Positions 55,755-63,517 of a DNA stretch of 64,000 nt are shown piece by piece. The position numbers and the translations under genes were made by a program. Source of the DNA: Rubrivivax sp. (GTDB taxonomy: Bacteria > Pseudomonadota > Gammaproteobacteria > Burkholderiales > Burkholderiaceae_C); the NCBI GenBank assembly GCA_016707445.1, contig JADJHR010000019.1:1-64000 (forward strand), in the 5' to 3' direction. How positions within the stretch are numbered: position 1 is the first letter of the stretch; every line of letters starts with the position of its first letter. The notes under the pieces were generated by a model. It was not told the origin of the DNA. It worked only from the letters and a program-made list of their open reading frames with translations, and searched no databases.

Positions 55755-56552
55755 ATGCCGTCGAGGCCGCTGGCGGAGCTGCCAGATGGCGCCTGGGCGG
55801 GTGTGGCCGGCGTGATGACCGATGTCGACGATACCCTGACGCGGGACGGCGACATCGAACCCGCTGCGCTGCAGGCCTTGCATGATCTGCACGCCGCCGG
55901 CTTGCCGGTGATCGCCATCACTGGCCGACCGCATGGCTGGAGCCTGCCGTTTGCCGCCGCCTGGCCGGTGGCGGCCATCGTGGCCGAAAACGGCGCGGTG
56001 GCGCTGATCGCAGACGGCCAGGGTGTGCAGACTGAATTCGTCCAGGACGAACCCACGCGCCGCCACAACGCAAGCCGACTGCGGCAGGTGGCAGCACGGG
56101 TGCTGCAACAGGTGCCCGCGGCCCGGCTGGCGCAGGACAGCGCCGGCCGGCTGACCGACATCGCGATCGACCACAGCGAGTTCTGCCAGCTGCCGCCGGC
56201 CGACATCGCGCGCGTGGTGGCGCTGATGCAGGCCCAGGGCATGACGGCCACGGTGAGCTCGATCCACATCAACGGCTGGTTCGGCCAGCACGACAAGTGG
56301 TCGGGTGCGCAATGGATGCTGCAGCGCCTTTTCGGCCGCCGACTCGACGACGAGATCGGGCGCTGGGTCTTCGTCGGTGACAGCACCAACGACCAGCCGA
56401 TGTTCGAGCGCTTCAGCCACAGCGTGGGTGTGGCCAACCTGCTGCGTTTTGCGGATCAGCTGCAGCATTGGCCGGCCTGGCTGACCGTGGCTGAGCGTGG
56501 CCAGGGTTTCGCCGAAGTGGCGCAGGCGCTGCTGGCAGCGCGCCGCGCCTGA
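55755..56552 (+). CDS. HAD superfamily (Cof/IIB-like) phosphatase
   Basis: Predicted phosphatase, 265 residues from ATG 55755 (ATG 55710 also possible). HAD motif I is VAGVMTDVDDTLTRDG with DxDDT, motif II VIAITGRPHGW, a cap domain of type IIB follows, and motif III/IV is GRWVFVGDSTNDQPMFERF. The C-terminal GVANLLRFADQLQHWPAWL is typical of sugar-phosphatase-like HADs such as mannosyl-3-phosphoglycerate or sucrose phosphatases. The substrate is unknown. It is divergent from ppk2 and its stop lies 1 base from the convergent YcaQ-like gene. Confidence 0.87.
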   Translation: MPSRPLAELPDGAWAGVAGVMTDVDDTLTRDGDIEPAALQALHDLHAAGLPVIAITGRPHGWSLPFAAAWPVAAIVAENGAVALIADGQGVQTEFVQDEPTRRHNASRLRQVAARVLQQVPAARLAQDSAGRLTDIAIDHSEFCQLPPADIARVVALMQAQGMTATVSSIHINGWFGQHDKWSGAQWMLQRLFGRRLDDEIGRWVFVGDSTNDQPMFERFSHSVGVANLLRFADQLQHWPAWLTVAERGQGFAEVAQALLAARRA

Positions 56553-56553
56553 A

Positions 56554-57672
56554 TCAGCGCGGCTGCGCGCGCCAGGCGAACGCCGCCGCGTCCAGACCCA
56601 GAAAAACGGCCAGTGCCGACAGTTCGGCCTCCAGGGCCAGGCGCCAGGCCTTGTCGCCTGGCAAGGGGCCGTGCTGGCAGCCGACCTGAGCCTGCAGGCG
56701 CCCGTCCAGCACGCCCAGGTTGGCCCAGCCGTCGACGCTGCCCTGCCACAGCAGCGGCAGCGCGTAGTGGCCGCGAAGGCGCTGTGCGGCCGGCGTGTAG
56801 GCCTCGAAGCGGTAGGCCCAGCCCCAGAATGCCTCGAAGCGGCGCCGGTCCCAGACCACGGGGTCGAAGGGCGCCAGCAGGCGCAGCCGATCGTCGATGC
56901 GGTGGCGGCGCGACGCCGGGTTCTCTCCCGCTGGCCAGCGCCAGCGGCGGCCGTCGATCTCGGCCTGTGGCGTGCGCGCCAGCAAGCGCTTCAGCGCGGC
57001 CTGGCGGCGATCGGCCCATTGCGGCACGCCCGCACGCAGGTGCAGCACCAGGTCCGACAGCGAGCGCTCGGGCAGTGGCGCGTATTTGGCCAGCACCACG
57101 TCGGCCAGCCGGTCGAGCGCGGCGTCGGGGTCGGGTGTGTCGCCATCGGCATCGCGCACGGCGTAGACGCGGGTGCCGCTGTCCCGCCGGGCCACGCGCA
57201 ACAGGCCGCGGTAGTGCATGCCGTCGAGCAGCTCGGTGCTGGCGTTGCCCGATCCACCGAACCAGTTGAGCGTCTTGCCGTGCGCGAACTCGGCATCGAC
57301 CTCGCGGGGGTGCACCTCACCGCGCTGGCGCACGAACTCGAGCACGGCCTGCGCCTGCGCCCAGCGCTGCGGCGCCCATTCGCTGCGCGCCGTGCGCGGG
57401 TGCATCAGCTGCTGGGTGCTGCGCGGCAGGAAGCCGTAGTTGACGAAGAAGTCCTCTTCGATGTCGAGCCGTGCATAGCGCCGTTCAAGGTCGCCGGCAC
57501 GGTAGTCGCGCACGCGGTGACGCAGCGTCAGGTCCTGCGCGCGTGCCGGGGCGCGCAAGGGATCGGCCTGCACGAAGCCCAGGCGCGAGATTGCCTTCGG
57601 CAGCGTGGTCGGCGCAAACAGGCTGCGCGCCAGCGCGTGCCGGCGCAGATGGTCGAGCTTGATCGCAGGCAT
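56554..57672 (-). CDS. YcaQ-like HTH_42 DNA glycosylase family protein
   Basis: Winged-helix protein of 372 residues in the family (HTH_42) that includes the interstrand-crosslink glycosylases AlkX/YcaQ and AlkZ. Visible are LFAPTTLPKAISRLGFVQADPLRAPARAQDL at the N-terminus, the QxD-type catalytic region VQAD, then HPREVDAEFAHGKTLNWFGG, LLDGMHYRGLLRVARR and LLAPFDPVVWDRRRFEAFWGW near the C-terminus. It may excise crosslinked or alkylated bases. It is divergent from the MBL gene. Confidence 0.88.
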   Translation of the reverse strand: MPAIKLDHLRRHALARSLFAPTTLPKAISRLGFVQADPLRAPARAQDLTLRHRVRDYRAGDLERRYARLDIEEDFFVNYGFLPRSTQQLMHPRTARSEWAPQRWAQAQAVLEFVRQRGEVHPREVDAEFAHGKTLNWFGGSGNASTELLDGMHYRGLLRVARRDSGTRVYAVRDADGDTPDPDAALDRLADVVLAKYAPLPERSLSDLVLHLRAGVPQWADRRQAALKRLLARTPQAEIDGRRWRWPAGENPASRRHRIDDRLRLLAPFDPVVWDRRRFEAFWGWAYRFEAYTPAAQRLRGHYALPLLWQGSVDGWANLGVLDGRLQAQVGCQHGPLPGDKAWRLALEAELSALAVFLGLDAAAFAWRAQPR

Positions 57673-57749
57673 CGGGTGTGGCGCCGCCAGGGCAGAAGAG
57701 AATGCACAGGGCGGACCACGGGGGTCCGCCAGATCACAAGGATATTCGG

Positions 57750-58685
57750 GTGCGCCCAGGATCCGATCCATTGCAGGGCCTGGCCGTGTTCGAGCGCGGC
57801 TGGCTGTCGTCCAACAATGTGTTGGTGCATGCCGCTGCCGGCGAGGCCGGCGCTTGGCTGATCGACAGCTCGCATGTCAATCACGTCGAGCAGACGCTGG
57901 CCCTGGTGCGTGCCGAACTGGCCGGCCGGCCGCTGGCCGGCGTGGCCAACACGCACCTGCACAGCGACCATTGCGGTGGCAACGCCGCGCTGCAGCAGGC
58001 CTTTGCGGTGCCGGTGGCCGTGCCGCCGGGCCAGGCGCAGGCGGTCGACGCCTGGGACGACGATGCGCTGAGCTACCGGGGTACCGGCCAGCGCATGGCG
58101 CCGTTTCGTCGTCAGCTGCTGCTGCAGCCGGGCACGGCCCTGGTGGCCGGGGGCCGCGAGTGGGAGCTGATCGAGTCGCCTGGCCATGACCCGCACATGC
58201 TGATGCTGTTCGACCGCGCCCAGGGCGTGTTGCTGTCGGCGGACGCGTTGTGGGAGAACGGTTTCGGTGTGGTGTTTCCCGAGATCGCGGGTGAACCCGG
58301 CTTCGACGACGTGGCGCTGACGCTGGACCGCATCGCGGCACTGCCGGTGCGGCTGGTGGTGCCGGGTCATGGCCGGGTGTTCAACGACGTGGCGGCGGCG
58401 CTGCAGCGGGCACGGTCGCGCTTGTCGGGGTTTCAGCGCGATCCTGCGCGGCACGCACGGCATGCGCTGAAGGTGCTGCTGAAGTACCACCTGATGGAGG
58501 AGCGCGAGCAGCCCTTGGCGGATTTGCTGGTGTGGGCGAGGGGTACGCCGATGCTGCAGGGCTTGTGGGAGCGGTTTGCGCCGGTGGGGATGCGGGATGC
58601 CGGGCAGTGGATCGAAATGATGCTGGAGGAGTTGGTGGCGGCTGGCGCGCTGGTGCTTCGGGATGGGGCGGTGGTGGACGTCTGA
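57750..58685 (+). CDS. MBL-fold metallo-hydrolase
   Basis: Metallo-beta-lactamase-fold hydrolase of 311 residues. GTG 57750 has AAGGA 7 bases upstream. Metal ligands are in VANTHLHSDHCGGNAAL (HxHxDH), ESPGHDPHMLML, LLSADALWENG and VVPGHGRVF. A C-terminal winged-helix-like domain (KVLLKYHLMEEREQPLADLL) follows, as in LACTB2-type or glyoxalase-II-like hydrolases. The substrate is not predictable. It converges on metK, separated by a strong hairpin. Confidence 0.9.
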   Translation: MRPGSDPLQGLAVFERGWLSSNNVLVHAAAGEAGAWLIDSSHVNHVEQTLALVRAELAGRPLAGVANTHLHSDHCGGNAALQQAFAVPVAVPPGQAQAVDAWDDDALSYRGTGQRMAPFRRQLLLQPGTALVAGGREWELIESPGHDPHMLMLFDRAQGVLLSADALWENGFGVVFPEIAGEPGFDDVALTLDRIAALPVRLVVPGHGRVFNDVAAALQRARSRLSGFQRDPARHARHALKVLLKYHLMEEREQPLADLLVWARGTPMLQGLWERFAPVGMRDAGQWIEMMLEELVAAGALVLRDGAVVDV

Positions 58686-58697
58686 CGTCGAAAGCAC

Positions 58698-58721
58698 GAC
58701 GGGCGACTCCCGTCGCCCGTC
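58698..58721. terminator. Strong hairpin between convergent MBL and metK genes
   Basis: Perfect 10-base-pair repeat GACGGGCGAC / GTCGCCCGTC with a 4-base TCCC loop, 13 bases after the MBL stop. It can serve both converging genes. No T-run. Confidence 0.6.
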
Positions 58722-58776
58722 AGATCAGTCGCTTCGCGGTGAATTCCGTTGGCTTCGGCCGGGGCTGGGGCCCCTT

Positions 58777-58835
58777 GACTTCGCTGACGCGAAGTCAGCC
58801 TTCGCCGACGCACAGTCAAGCCGCGCTATGCGCGG
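58777..58835. repeat. Two further hairpins directly behind metK
   Basis: GACTTCGC-TGAC-GCGAAGTC (58777-58796) and CCGCGC-TAT-GCGCGG (58821-58835) are both perfect. CTTGACT / AGTCAAG (58774-58780, 58814-58820) can enclose the first. With the 58698-58721 hairpin they make the 155-base gap almost entirely structured. They could be metK transcript-end structures or a small repeat element. Confidence 0.5.
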
Positions 58836-58840
58836 TGGCC

Positions 58841-60019
58841 TTACAGGCCAGCCGCAGCGCGCAGCGCGGCGGCCTTGTCCGTGCGCTCCCAGGTGAACTC
58901 GGGTTCTTCGCGGCCGAAGTGGCCGTAGGCGGCGGTCTTTTCGTAGATCGGGCGCAGCAGGTCCAGCATCTGGATGATGCCCTTGGGGCGCAGGTCGAAG
59001 TGCTCCTGCACCAGGGCGGCGATCTTCTCGTCGCTGAGCTTGCCGGTGCCTTCGGTGTAGACGGTCACGTTCATCGGCTTGGCCACGCCGATGGCGTAGG
59101 CGACCTGGATCTGGCACTGCCTGGCCAGACCGGCCGCGACGACGTTCTTGGCCACATAACGCGCTGCATAGGCGGCGCTGCGGTCGACCTTGCTCGGATC
59201 CTTGCCGCTGAAGGCGCCACCGCCGTGCGGGCAGGCGCCGCCGTAGGTGTCGACGATGATCTTGCGCCCGGTCAGGCCGCAATCGCCCTGCGGCCCGCCG
59301 ATCACGAAGCGGCCGGTCGGGTTGACCAGGTAGCGCGTGTTCTTCAGCCATTCGGCAGGCAGCACCGGCTTGATGATGTCCTCGATCACGGCCTCGACGA
59401 ATTCGGGCTTCATCTTGTCGCCCAGGCTCCACTCGGGCGCGTGCTGGCTCGACAGCACCACGGTGTCGATGGAGTGCGGCTTGCCGTCGACGTAGCGCAT
59501 CGTCACCTGGCTCTTGGCGTCGGGGCGCAGGAAGGGCAGGCGGCCGTCCTTGCGCAGCTGCGCCTGGCGCTCGACCAGGCGGTGCGCGTAGTAGATCGGC
59601 GCGGGCATCAGCTCGGGCGTCTCGTCGCAGGCGTAGCCGAACATCAGGCCCTGGTCGCCGGCGCCGGTGTTCAGGTGGTCGTCGCTGGCGTGGTCCACGC
59701 CCTGGGCGATGTCGTTGCTCTGCTTGTCGTAGGCCACCAGCACCGCGCAGCCCTTGTAGTCGATGCCGTACTCGGTGTTGTCGTAGCCGATGCGCTTGAT
59801 GGTGTCGCGCGCGACCTGGATGTAGTCGACGTGCGCGTTGGTCGTGATCTCGCCGGCCAGCACCACCAGGCCGGTGTTGCACAGGGTCTCGGCCGCAACG
59901 CGGCTGAGCGGGTCCTGTTTGAAGATCGCGTCGAGAATGGCGTCCGAGATCTGGTCGGACACCTTGTCGGGGTGGCCTTCGGAAACGGATTCGGAGGTGA
60001 AGAGAAAGTCGTTCGCCAC
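58841..60019 (-). CDS. metK: S-adenosylmethionine synthetase
   Basis: Makes SAM from methionine and ATP, 392 residues. The GTG at 60019 has AAGGAG 11 bases upstream. Motifs are FLFTSESVSEGHPDKVSDQIS, GAGDQGLMFGYACDETPELMP, NPTGRFVIGGPQGDCGLTGRK, DTYGGACPHGGGAFSGKDPSKVDRSAAY and AIGVAKPMNV. It supplies SAM, whose product SAH is cleared by AhcY encoded 5 kb away. The leader is about 160 bases with a TATAAT at its far end. Confidence 0.97.
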   Translation of the reverse strand: MANDFLFTSESVSEGHPDKVSDQISDAILDAIFKQDPLSRVAAETLCNTGLVVLAGEITTNAHVDYIQVARDTIKRIGYDNTEYGIDYKGCAVLVAYDKQSNDIAQGVDHASDDHLNTGAGDQGLMFGYACDETPELMPAPIYYAHRLVERQAQLRKDGRLPFLRPDAKSQVTMRYVDGKPHSIDTVVLSSQHAPEWSLGDKMKPEFVEAVIEDIIKPVLPAEWLKNTRYLVNPTGRFVIGGPQGDCGLTGRKIIVDTYGGACPHGGGAFSGKDPSKVDRSAAYAARYVAKNVVAAGLARQCQIQVAYAIGVAKPMNVTVYTEGTGKLSDEKIAALVQEHFDLRPKGIIQMLDLLRPIYEKTAAYGHFGREEPEFTWERTDKAAALRAAAGL

Positions 60020-60184
60020 GGGGTGTGCTCCTTGGGTTGGTCGGGCGGGTTCGCCGGGCCGTGGGGTGCACATGGCGAACGCTTTAGCGGCTCGACCGGG
60101 CCAGCCGGTCGTTGTGGCGGTGCGAAACTTCGGCTTCGCCCCACCTGTCGCCCCGCAAGTTGTTCTTTAACTCAGCGACCCGAA

Positions 60185-60191
60185 GATTATA
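60185..60191. promoter_or_regulatory. Overlapping divergent -10-like elements of metK and the LpxL-like gene
   Basis: On the minus strand TATAAT (60186-60191) could start a long metK leader. On the plus strand GATTAT (60185-60190) lies 7 bases before the LpxL-like ATG. The two overlap, so RNA polymerase could occupy only one at a time. Confidence 0.42.
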
Positions 60192-60197
60192 AGAAGC

Positions 60198-61049
60198 ATG
60201 CTGAAACTGGTTCGCTGGTTGTCGAGCTGGCCCTTGTGGCTTTTGCACGTGCTGGGCGCTGCGCTGGGCTGGTTGACCTATGCCTTGTCGCCCAGCTACC
60301 GGTCGCGCCTGCGCGCCAATGCCGCGCGGGCGGGCCTGGGTGTGGCCGACCGCCGGGCCTCGGTGGCCGAGGCTGGGCGCCTGGTGTCCGAGTTGCCGCG
60401 GCTGTGGCTGCGCCCGCCTGCCCAGGGCATCGCCGATCCGCTGCAGTGGCAGGGCCGTGAGCTGCTGCAGGCCAAGCTCGACCGGGGCCGCGGGCTGGTT
60501 CTGCTGACACCGCACCTGGGCAGCTTCGAGGTCTCGGCCCAGGCCTATGCCGAAGCCTTCGGCCGCCAGCGGCCGATCACGGTGCTGTACCGGCCCGCGC
60601 GCAAGCGCTGGCTGCGCGAACTGGAGGAAACGGCCCGCGCACGGCCCGCGCTGGCCACCGCGCCGGCCACGCTGGCCGGTGTGCGCCAGATGCTGCGCGC
60701 GCTCAAGCGCGGCGACACCGTGGGGCTGCTGCCCGACCAGGTGCCGCCCGCGGGCATGGGCGTGTGGGTGCCGTTCTTCGGCCAGCCGGCCTACACGATG
60801 ACGCTGGCCGCGCGGCTGGTGCAGCAGACCGGGGCCGAGGTGGCGCTGTTGTGGACCGAACGCCTGGCGGACGGGCGCGGCTACCTGGTGCATGCGCAAG
60901 ATCTGCCGCAGCCCTTGCCCGAACGCGGCGACGAGGCCTCGGCACTGGTCATCAACCAGGCGATGGAAGACGTGATCCGTCAATGCCCGCGTCAGTATCT
61001 GTGGGGCTACCACCGCTACAAGCAGCCTCGGCAGCAGGAACCGGCATGA
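60198..61049 (+). CDS. LpxL/HtrB-like lysophospholipid or lipid A acyltransferase (first of two)
   Basis: Inner-membrane acyltransferase, 283 residues. The N-terminal anchor LLHVLGAALGWLTYALSPSY is followed by NAARAGLG. The active-site H-x4-E type motif is HLGSFE in LLTPHLGSFEVSAQAYA; then VLYRPARK, LPDQVPPAGMGVWVPFFGQPAYT and the C-terminal RQCPRQYLWGYHRYK typical of lipid A late acyltransferases. It overlaps the next, related gene by 4 bases. Which acyl chain it adds cannot be read. Confidence 0.9.
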   Translation: MLKLVRWLSSWPLWLLHVLGAALGWLTYALSPSYRSRLRANAARAGLGVADRRASVAEAGRLVSELPRLWLRPPAQGIADPLQWQGRELLQAKLDRGRGLVLLTPHLGSFEVSAQAYAEAFGRQRPITVLYRPARKRWLRELEETARARPALATAPATLAGVRQMLRALKRGDTVGLLPDQVPPAGMGVWVPFFGQPAYTMTLAARLVQQTGAEVALLWTERLADGRGYLVHAQDLPQPLPERGDEASALVINQAMEDVIRQCPRQYLWGYHRYKQPRQQEPA

Positions 61050-61954
61050 CAACCGGCGGCCTGGGTGCGCGCCTGCTGCTGGGCCTGGTCTGGCTGCTGC
61101 ACGGCTTGCCGTTGCCTCTGCTGGCCGCGCTGGGCGTCGGCCTGGGCCGGGTCTTGCACACGCTGGCTGGGTCGCGTCGGCGCATTGCGCTGCGCAACCT
61201 GGAACTGTGCCTGCCTGAGCTGCCGCTGGCCGAACGCCGGCGCATCGTGCAACGTCACTTCGAGTGGCTGGGCCGCAGCCTGCTCGAACGCGGGCTGCTG
61301 TGGTACGCCCGGCCAGCGCGACTGAAGCGGTTGATCCAGGTCGAAGGCGACGTGGGCTTTGCCGATCGCACGCAGCAGCCGGTGATGTGGCTGGTGCCGC
61401 ATTTCATCGGCATGGACGCCGCCGGCATGGCCACCCAGCTGTTCCAGCGCCGCATGGTGGCCACCATCTACCAGGCGCAGAGCAACCCGGTGTTCGACCG
61501 CGCCATCCGCCGCGGCCGTCTGCGCTTCGGGCAAGGTGAGGTGTTCTCGCGCCACGACAGCGCCTTGCCGCTGGTGCGCGCGATCAAGCGCGGCTTTGTG
61601 TTCTTCAACCTGCCCGACATGGACTTCGGCTTGCGCGATGCGGCCTTCGTGCCGTTCTTCGGCGTCAGTGCATCCACGCTGCTGGCGCCTTCGCGCATGG
61701 CGCGTTCGCTGCGCATGACGGTGCAGCCGGTGGTGACCGAGATCCTGCCCGGCGGTCGCGGCTACCGGGTGCGCTTCGGCGCGCCCTGGACCGACTGGCC
61801 CGGCGACGACCCGGTGCACGATGCGGCACGCATGAACGCCTGGATCGAACAAGAGATCCGCCGCAATCCCAGCCAGTATCTGTGGGTGCACAAGCGCTTC
61901 AAGACGCGGCCGCCGGGCGAGCCTTCGCTGTACGACGTCGGGCCGAAGCCATAA
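61046..61954 (+). CDS. LpxL/LpxM-like lipid A acyltransferase (second of two)
   Basis: Related acyltransferase of 302 residues, translationally coupled to the first. Membrane anchor LVWLLHGLPLPLLAALGVGLG, then RIALRNLELCLPELPLAERR and HFEWLGRSLLERGLLW as in LpxL. The catalytic motif is HFIGMD (VMWLVPHFIGMDAAGM), with Asp instead of the usual Glu. IYQAQSNPVFDRAIRRGR, FNLPDMDFGLRDAAFVPFFG and RRNPSQYLWVHKRFKTRP follow. It probably adds a second secondary acyl chain to lipid A. Its 3' end holds a -10-like element for dapF. Confidence 0.9.
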   Translation: MTTGGLGARLLLGLVWLLHGLPLPLLAALGVGLGRVLHTLAGSRRRIALRNLELCLPELPLAERRRIVQRHFEWLGRSLLERGLLWYARPARLKRLIQVEGDVGFADRTQQPVMWLVPHFIGMDAAGMATQLFQRRMVATIYQAQSNPVFDRAIRRGRLRFGQGEVFSRHDSALPLVRAIKRGFVFFNLPDMDFGLRDAAFVPFFGVSASTLLAPSRMARSLRMTVQPVVTEILPGGRGYRVRFGAPWTDWPGDDPVHDAARMNAWIEQEIRRNPSQYLWVHKRFKTRPPGEPSLYDVGPKP

Positions 61955-61955
61955 T
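61950..61955 (+). promoter_or_regulatory. -10-like element for dapF
   Basis: CATAAT overlaps the preceding stop codon and ends 7 bases before the dapF ATG, giving a leaderless arrangement. Readthrough from the acyltransferase genes is also possible. Confidence 0.42.
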
Positions 61956-61962
61956 TCGTCGC

Positions 61963-62817
61963 ATGAGGCTGCGCTTTACCAAGATGCAGGGTGCCGGCAA
62001 CGATTTTGTCGTGCTGGACGGCACCCGCGAGCCCCTGGCGCTGAGCAAGGCACAAGTGCAGCGCCTGGGCGACCGCCGTTTCGGCGTGGGGGCCGACCAG
62101 ATCCTGATCGTCGAGCGCAGCAGCACACCCGGCGTCGACTTTCGCTACCGCATCTACAACCACAGCGGTGACGAGGTCGAACACTGTGGCAACGGCGCGC
62201 GCTGCTTGGTGCGCTACGTGCACGAACATGGCTTGAGCCGGCAGCGCCACATTCGCGTCGAGACGGTCAACAACCTGCTCGAGCTGCACTTGCGCGACGA
62301 CGGTCGCGTCACGGTCGACATGAACCGCCCGCGGTTCGAGCATGCTGCGGTTGGCTTCGACGCCAAGGGACTGCAGGCGCACGGGCAGGGTGGCTTCGAG
62401 CTGTGGCCGCTGGACCTGGCTGGCGGTCGCACGGTCGAGGTGGCCGTGCTGTCGATGGGCAATCCGCATGCGGTGCACCGCGTGGACGATGTCGATGCGG
62501 CGCCGGTGCTGGCCTACGGTTCGCTGATCGAAGCCCACCCGCGCTTCGAGCGCGGTGTCAACGCCGGTTTCATGCAGGTGCTGGCGCGAGATCGGGCGCG
62601 ACTGCGGGTTTACGAACGTGGCGCTGGCGAGACCCTGGCCTGCGGCACCGGCGCCTGCGCCGCCGTGGTGGCCGGCGTGCGCCTGGGCTGGCTGGACCGG
62701 CGCGTCGAGGTCGAAGCTCGAGGTGGCTGCTTGCTGATCGAATGGGCCGACGACCAGGCGCCGGTGCTGATGACCGGCCCGGCAGAAACCATTTTCGAAG
62801 GAGAGATCGAACTGTGA
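61963..62817 (+). CDS. dapF: Diaminopimelate epimerase
   Basis: Interconverts LL- and meso-diaminopimelate for lysine and peptidoglycan. 284 residues. Both catalytic cysteines are present: EVEHCGNGARCLVRYVHEHG in the first half and ETLACGTGACAAVVAG in the second. MRLRFTKMQGAGNDFVVLDG is the conserved start and VLSMGNPHAVHRVDDVD the central motif. The stop overlaps the GTG start of the DUF484 gene. The order dapF-DUF484-xerC is conserved in Proteobacteria. Confidence 0.97.
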   Translation: MRLRFTKMQGAGNDFVVLDGTREPLALSKAQVQRLGDRRFGVGADQILIVERSSTPGVDFRYRIYNHSGDEVEHCGNGARCLVRYVHEHGLSRQRHIRVETVNNLLELHLRDDGRVTVDMNRPRFEHAAVGFDAKGLQAHGQGGFELWPLDLAGGRTVEVAVLSMGNPHAVHRVDDVDAAPVLAYGSLIEAHPRFERGVNAGFMQVLARDRARLRVYERGAGETLACGTGACAAVVAGVRLGWLDRRVEVEARGGCLLIEWADDQAPVLMTGPAETIFEGEIEL

Positions 62818-63515
62818 CACCCAGCACCCCAGCGAGCATCGGCGTTCAAGGCATCACCGAAAGCGACATCGCCAACTACCTGGCCAACACGCCCGGCTTT
62901 TTCGAGCGCCATGCCGAACTGCTGGGCGCCGTGCAGCTGACCAGCCCGCACGGCCAGCGTGCGGTCTCGCTGCAGGAGCGGCAGATGGAGATGCTGCGCG
63001 AACGCATCAAGGGCCTCGAGTTCAAGATCGTCGAGATGCTGCGCCACGGCCAGCAGAACCTGGCCATCGCCGACCGTCTGCACCGCTGGACACGGGCGCT
63101 GTTTCTCACTGCCGACGCGGCTGAACTGCCGCGCGTGGTGGTCGACGAGCTGTGCCATGAATTCATGATCCCGCAGGCGGCCTTGCGCGTGTGGGCGGCC
63201 GATGCTGTGCATGCCGACGCCGAGTTCGCGCGCCCGGTGAGCGACGATGCGCGCAGTTTCGCGGCCAGCCTGGCGCAGCCCTACTGCGGCGTGAATGCGG
63301 GTTTCGAGGCCGTGTCCTGGCTGGGCGATCCGTCCACCGTGATGTCGCTGGCCCTGATCCCGCTACGCCACGGTGCGGCCGAGGGTACCTTCGGACTGCT
63401 GGTGCTGGCGTCGCCCGACCTCACGCGCTACCAGGCCGACATGGGCACCGAGTTTCTGATGCGCATCGGCGAAGTCACCAGCGCTGCCTTGTCGCGGCTG
63501 CTGCCGCAGGGCTGA
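62814..63515 (+). CDS. DUF484 family protein
   Basis: Protein of 233 residues, GTG start overlapping dapF by 4 bases. An N-terminal helical pair (ITESDIANYLANTPGFFERHAELL) and coiled-coil (SLQERQMEMLRERIKGLEFKI) precede a GAF-like domain (LALIPLRHGAAEGTFGLLVLAS). This is the DUF484 layout. The function is unknown, but it is habitually encoded between dapF and xerC. Confidence 0.92.
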   Translation: MTPSTPASIGVQGITESDIANYLANTPGFFERHAELLGAVQLTSPHGQRAVSLQERQMEMLRERIKGLEFKIVEMLRHGQQNLAIADRLHRWTRALFLTADAAELPRVVVDELCHEFMIPQAALRVWAADAVHADAEFARPVSDDARSFAASLAQPYCGVNAGFEAVSWLGDPSTVMSLALIPLRHGAAEGTFGLLVLASPDLTRYQADMGTEFLMRIGEVTSAALSRLLPQG

Positions 63516-63517
63516 CC

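Noticed and set aside
60020..60185. SAM riboswitch before metK
   Set aside because: No match to the SAM-I, SAM-II or SAM/SAH consensus that I can recognise; kept only as an uncharacterised leader.
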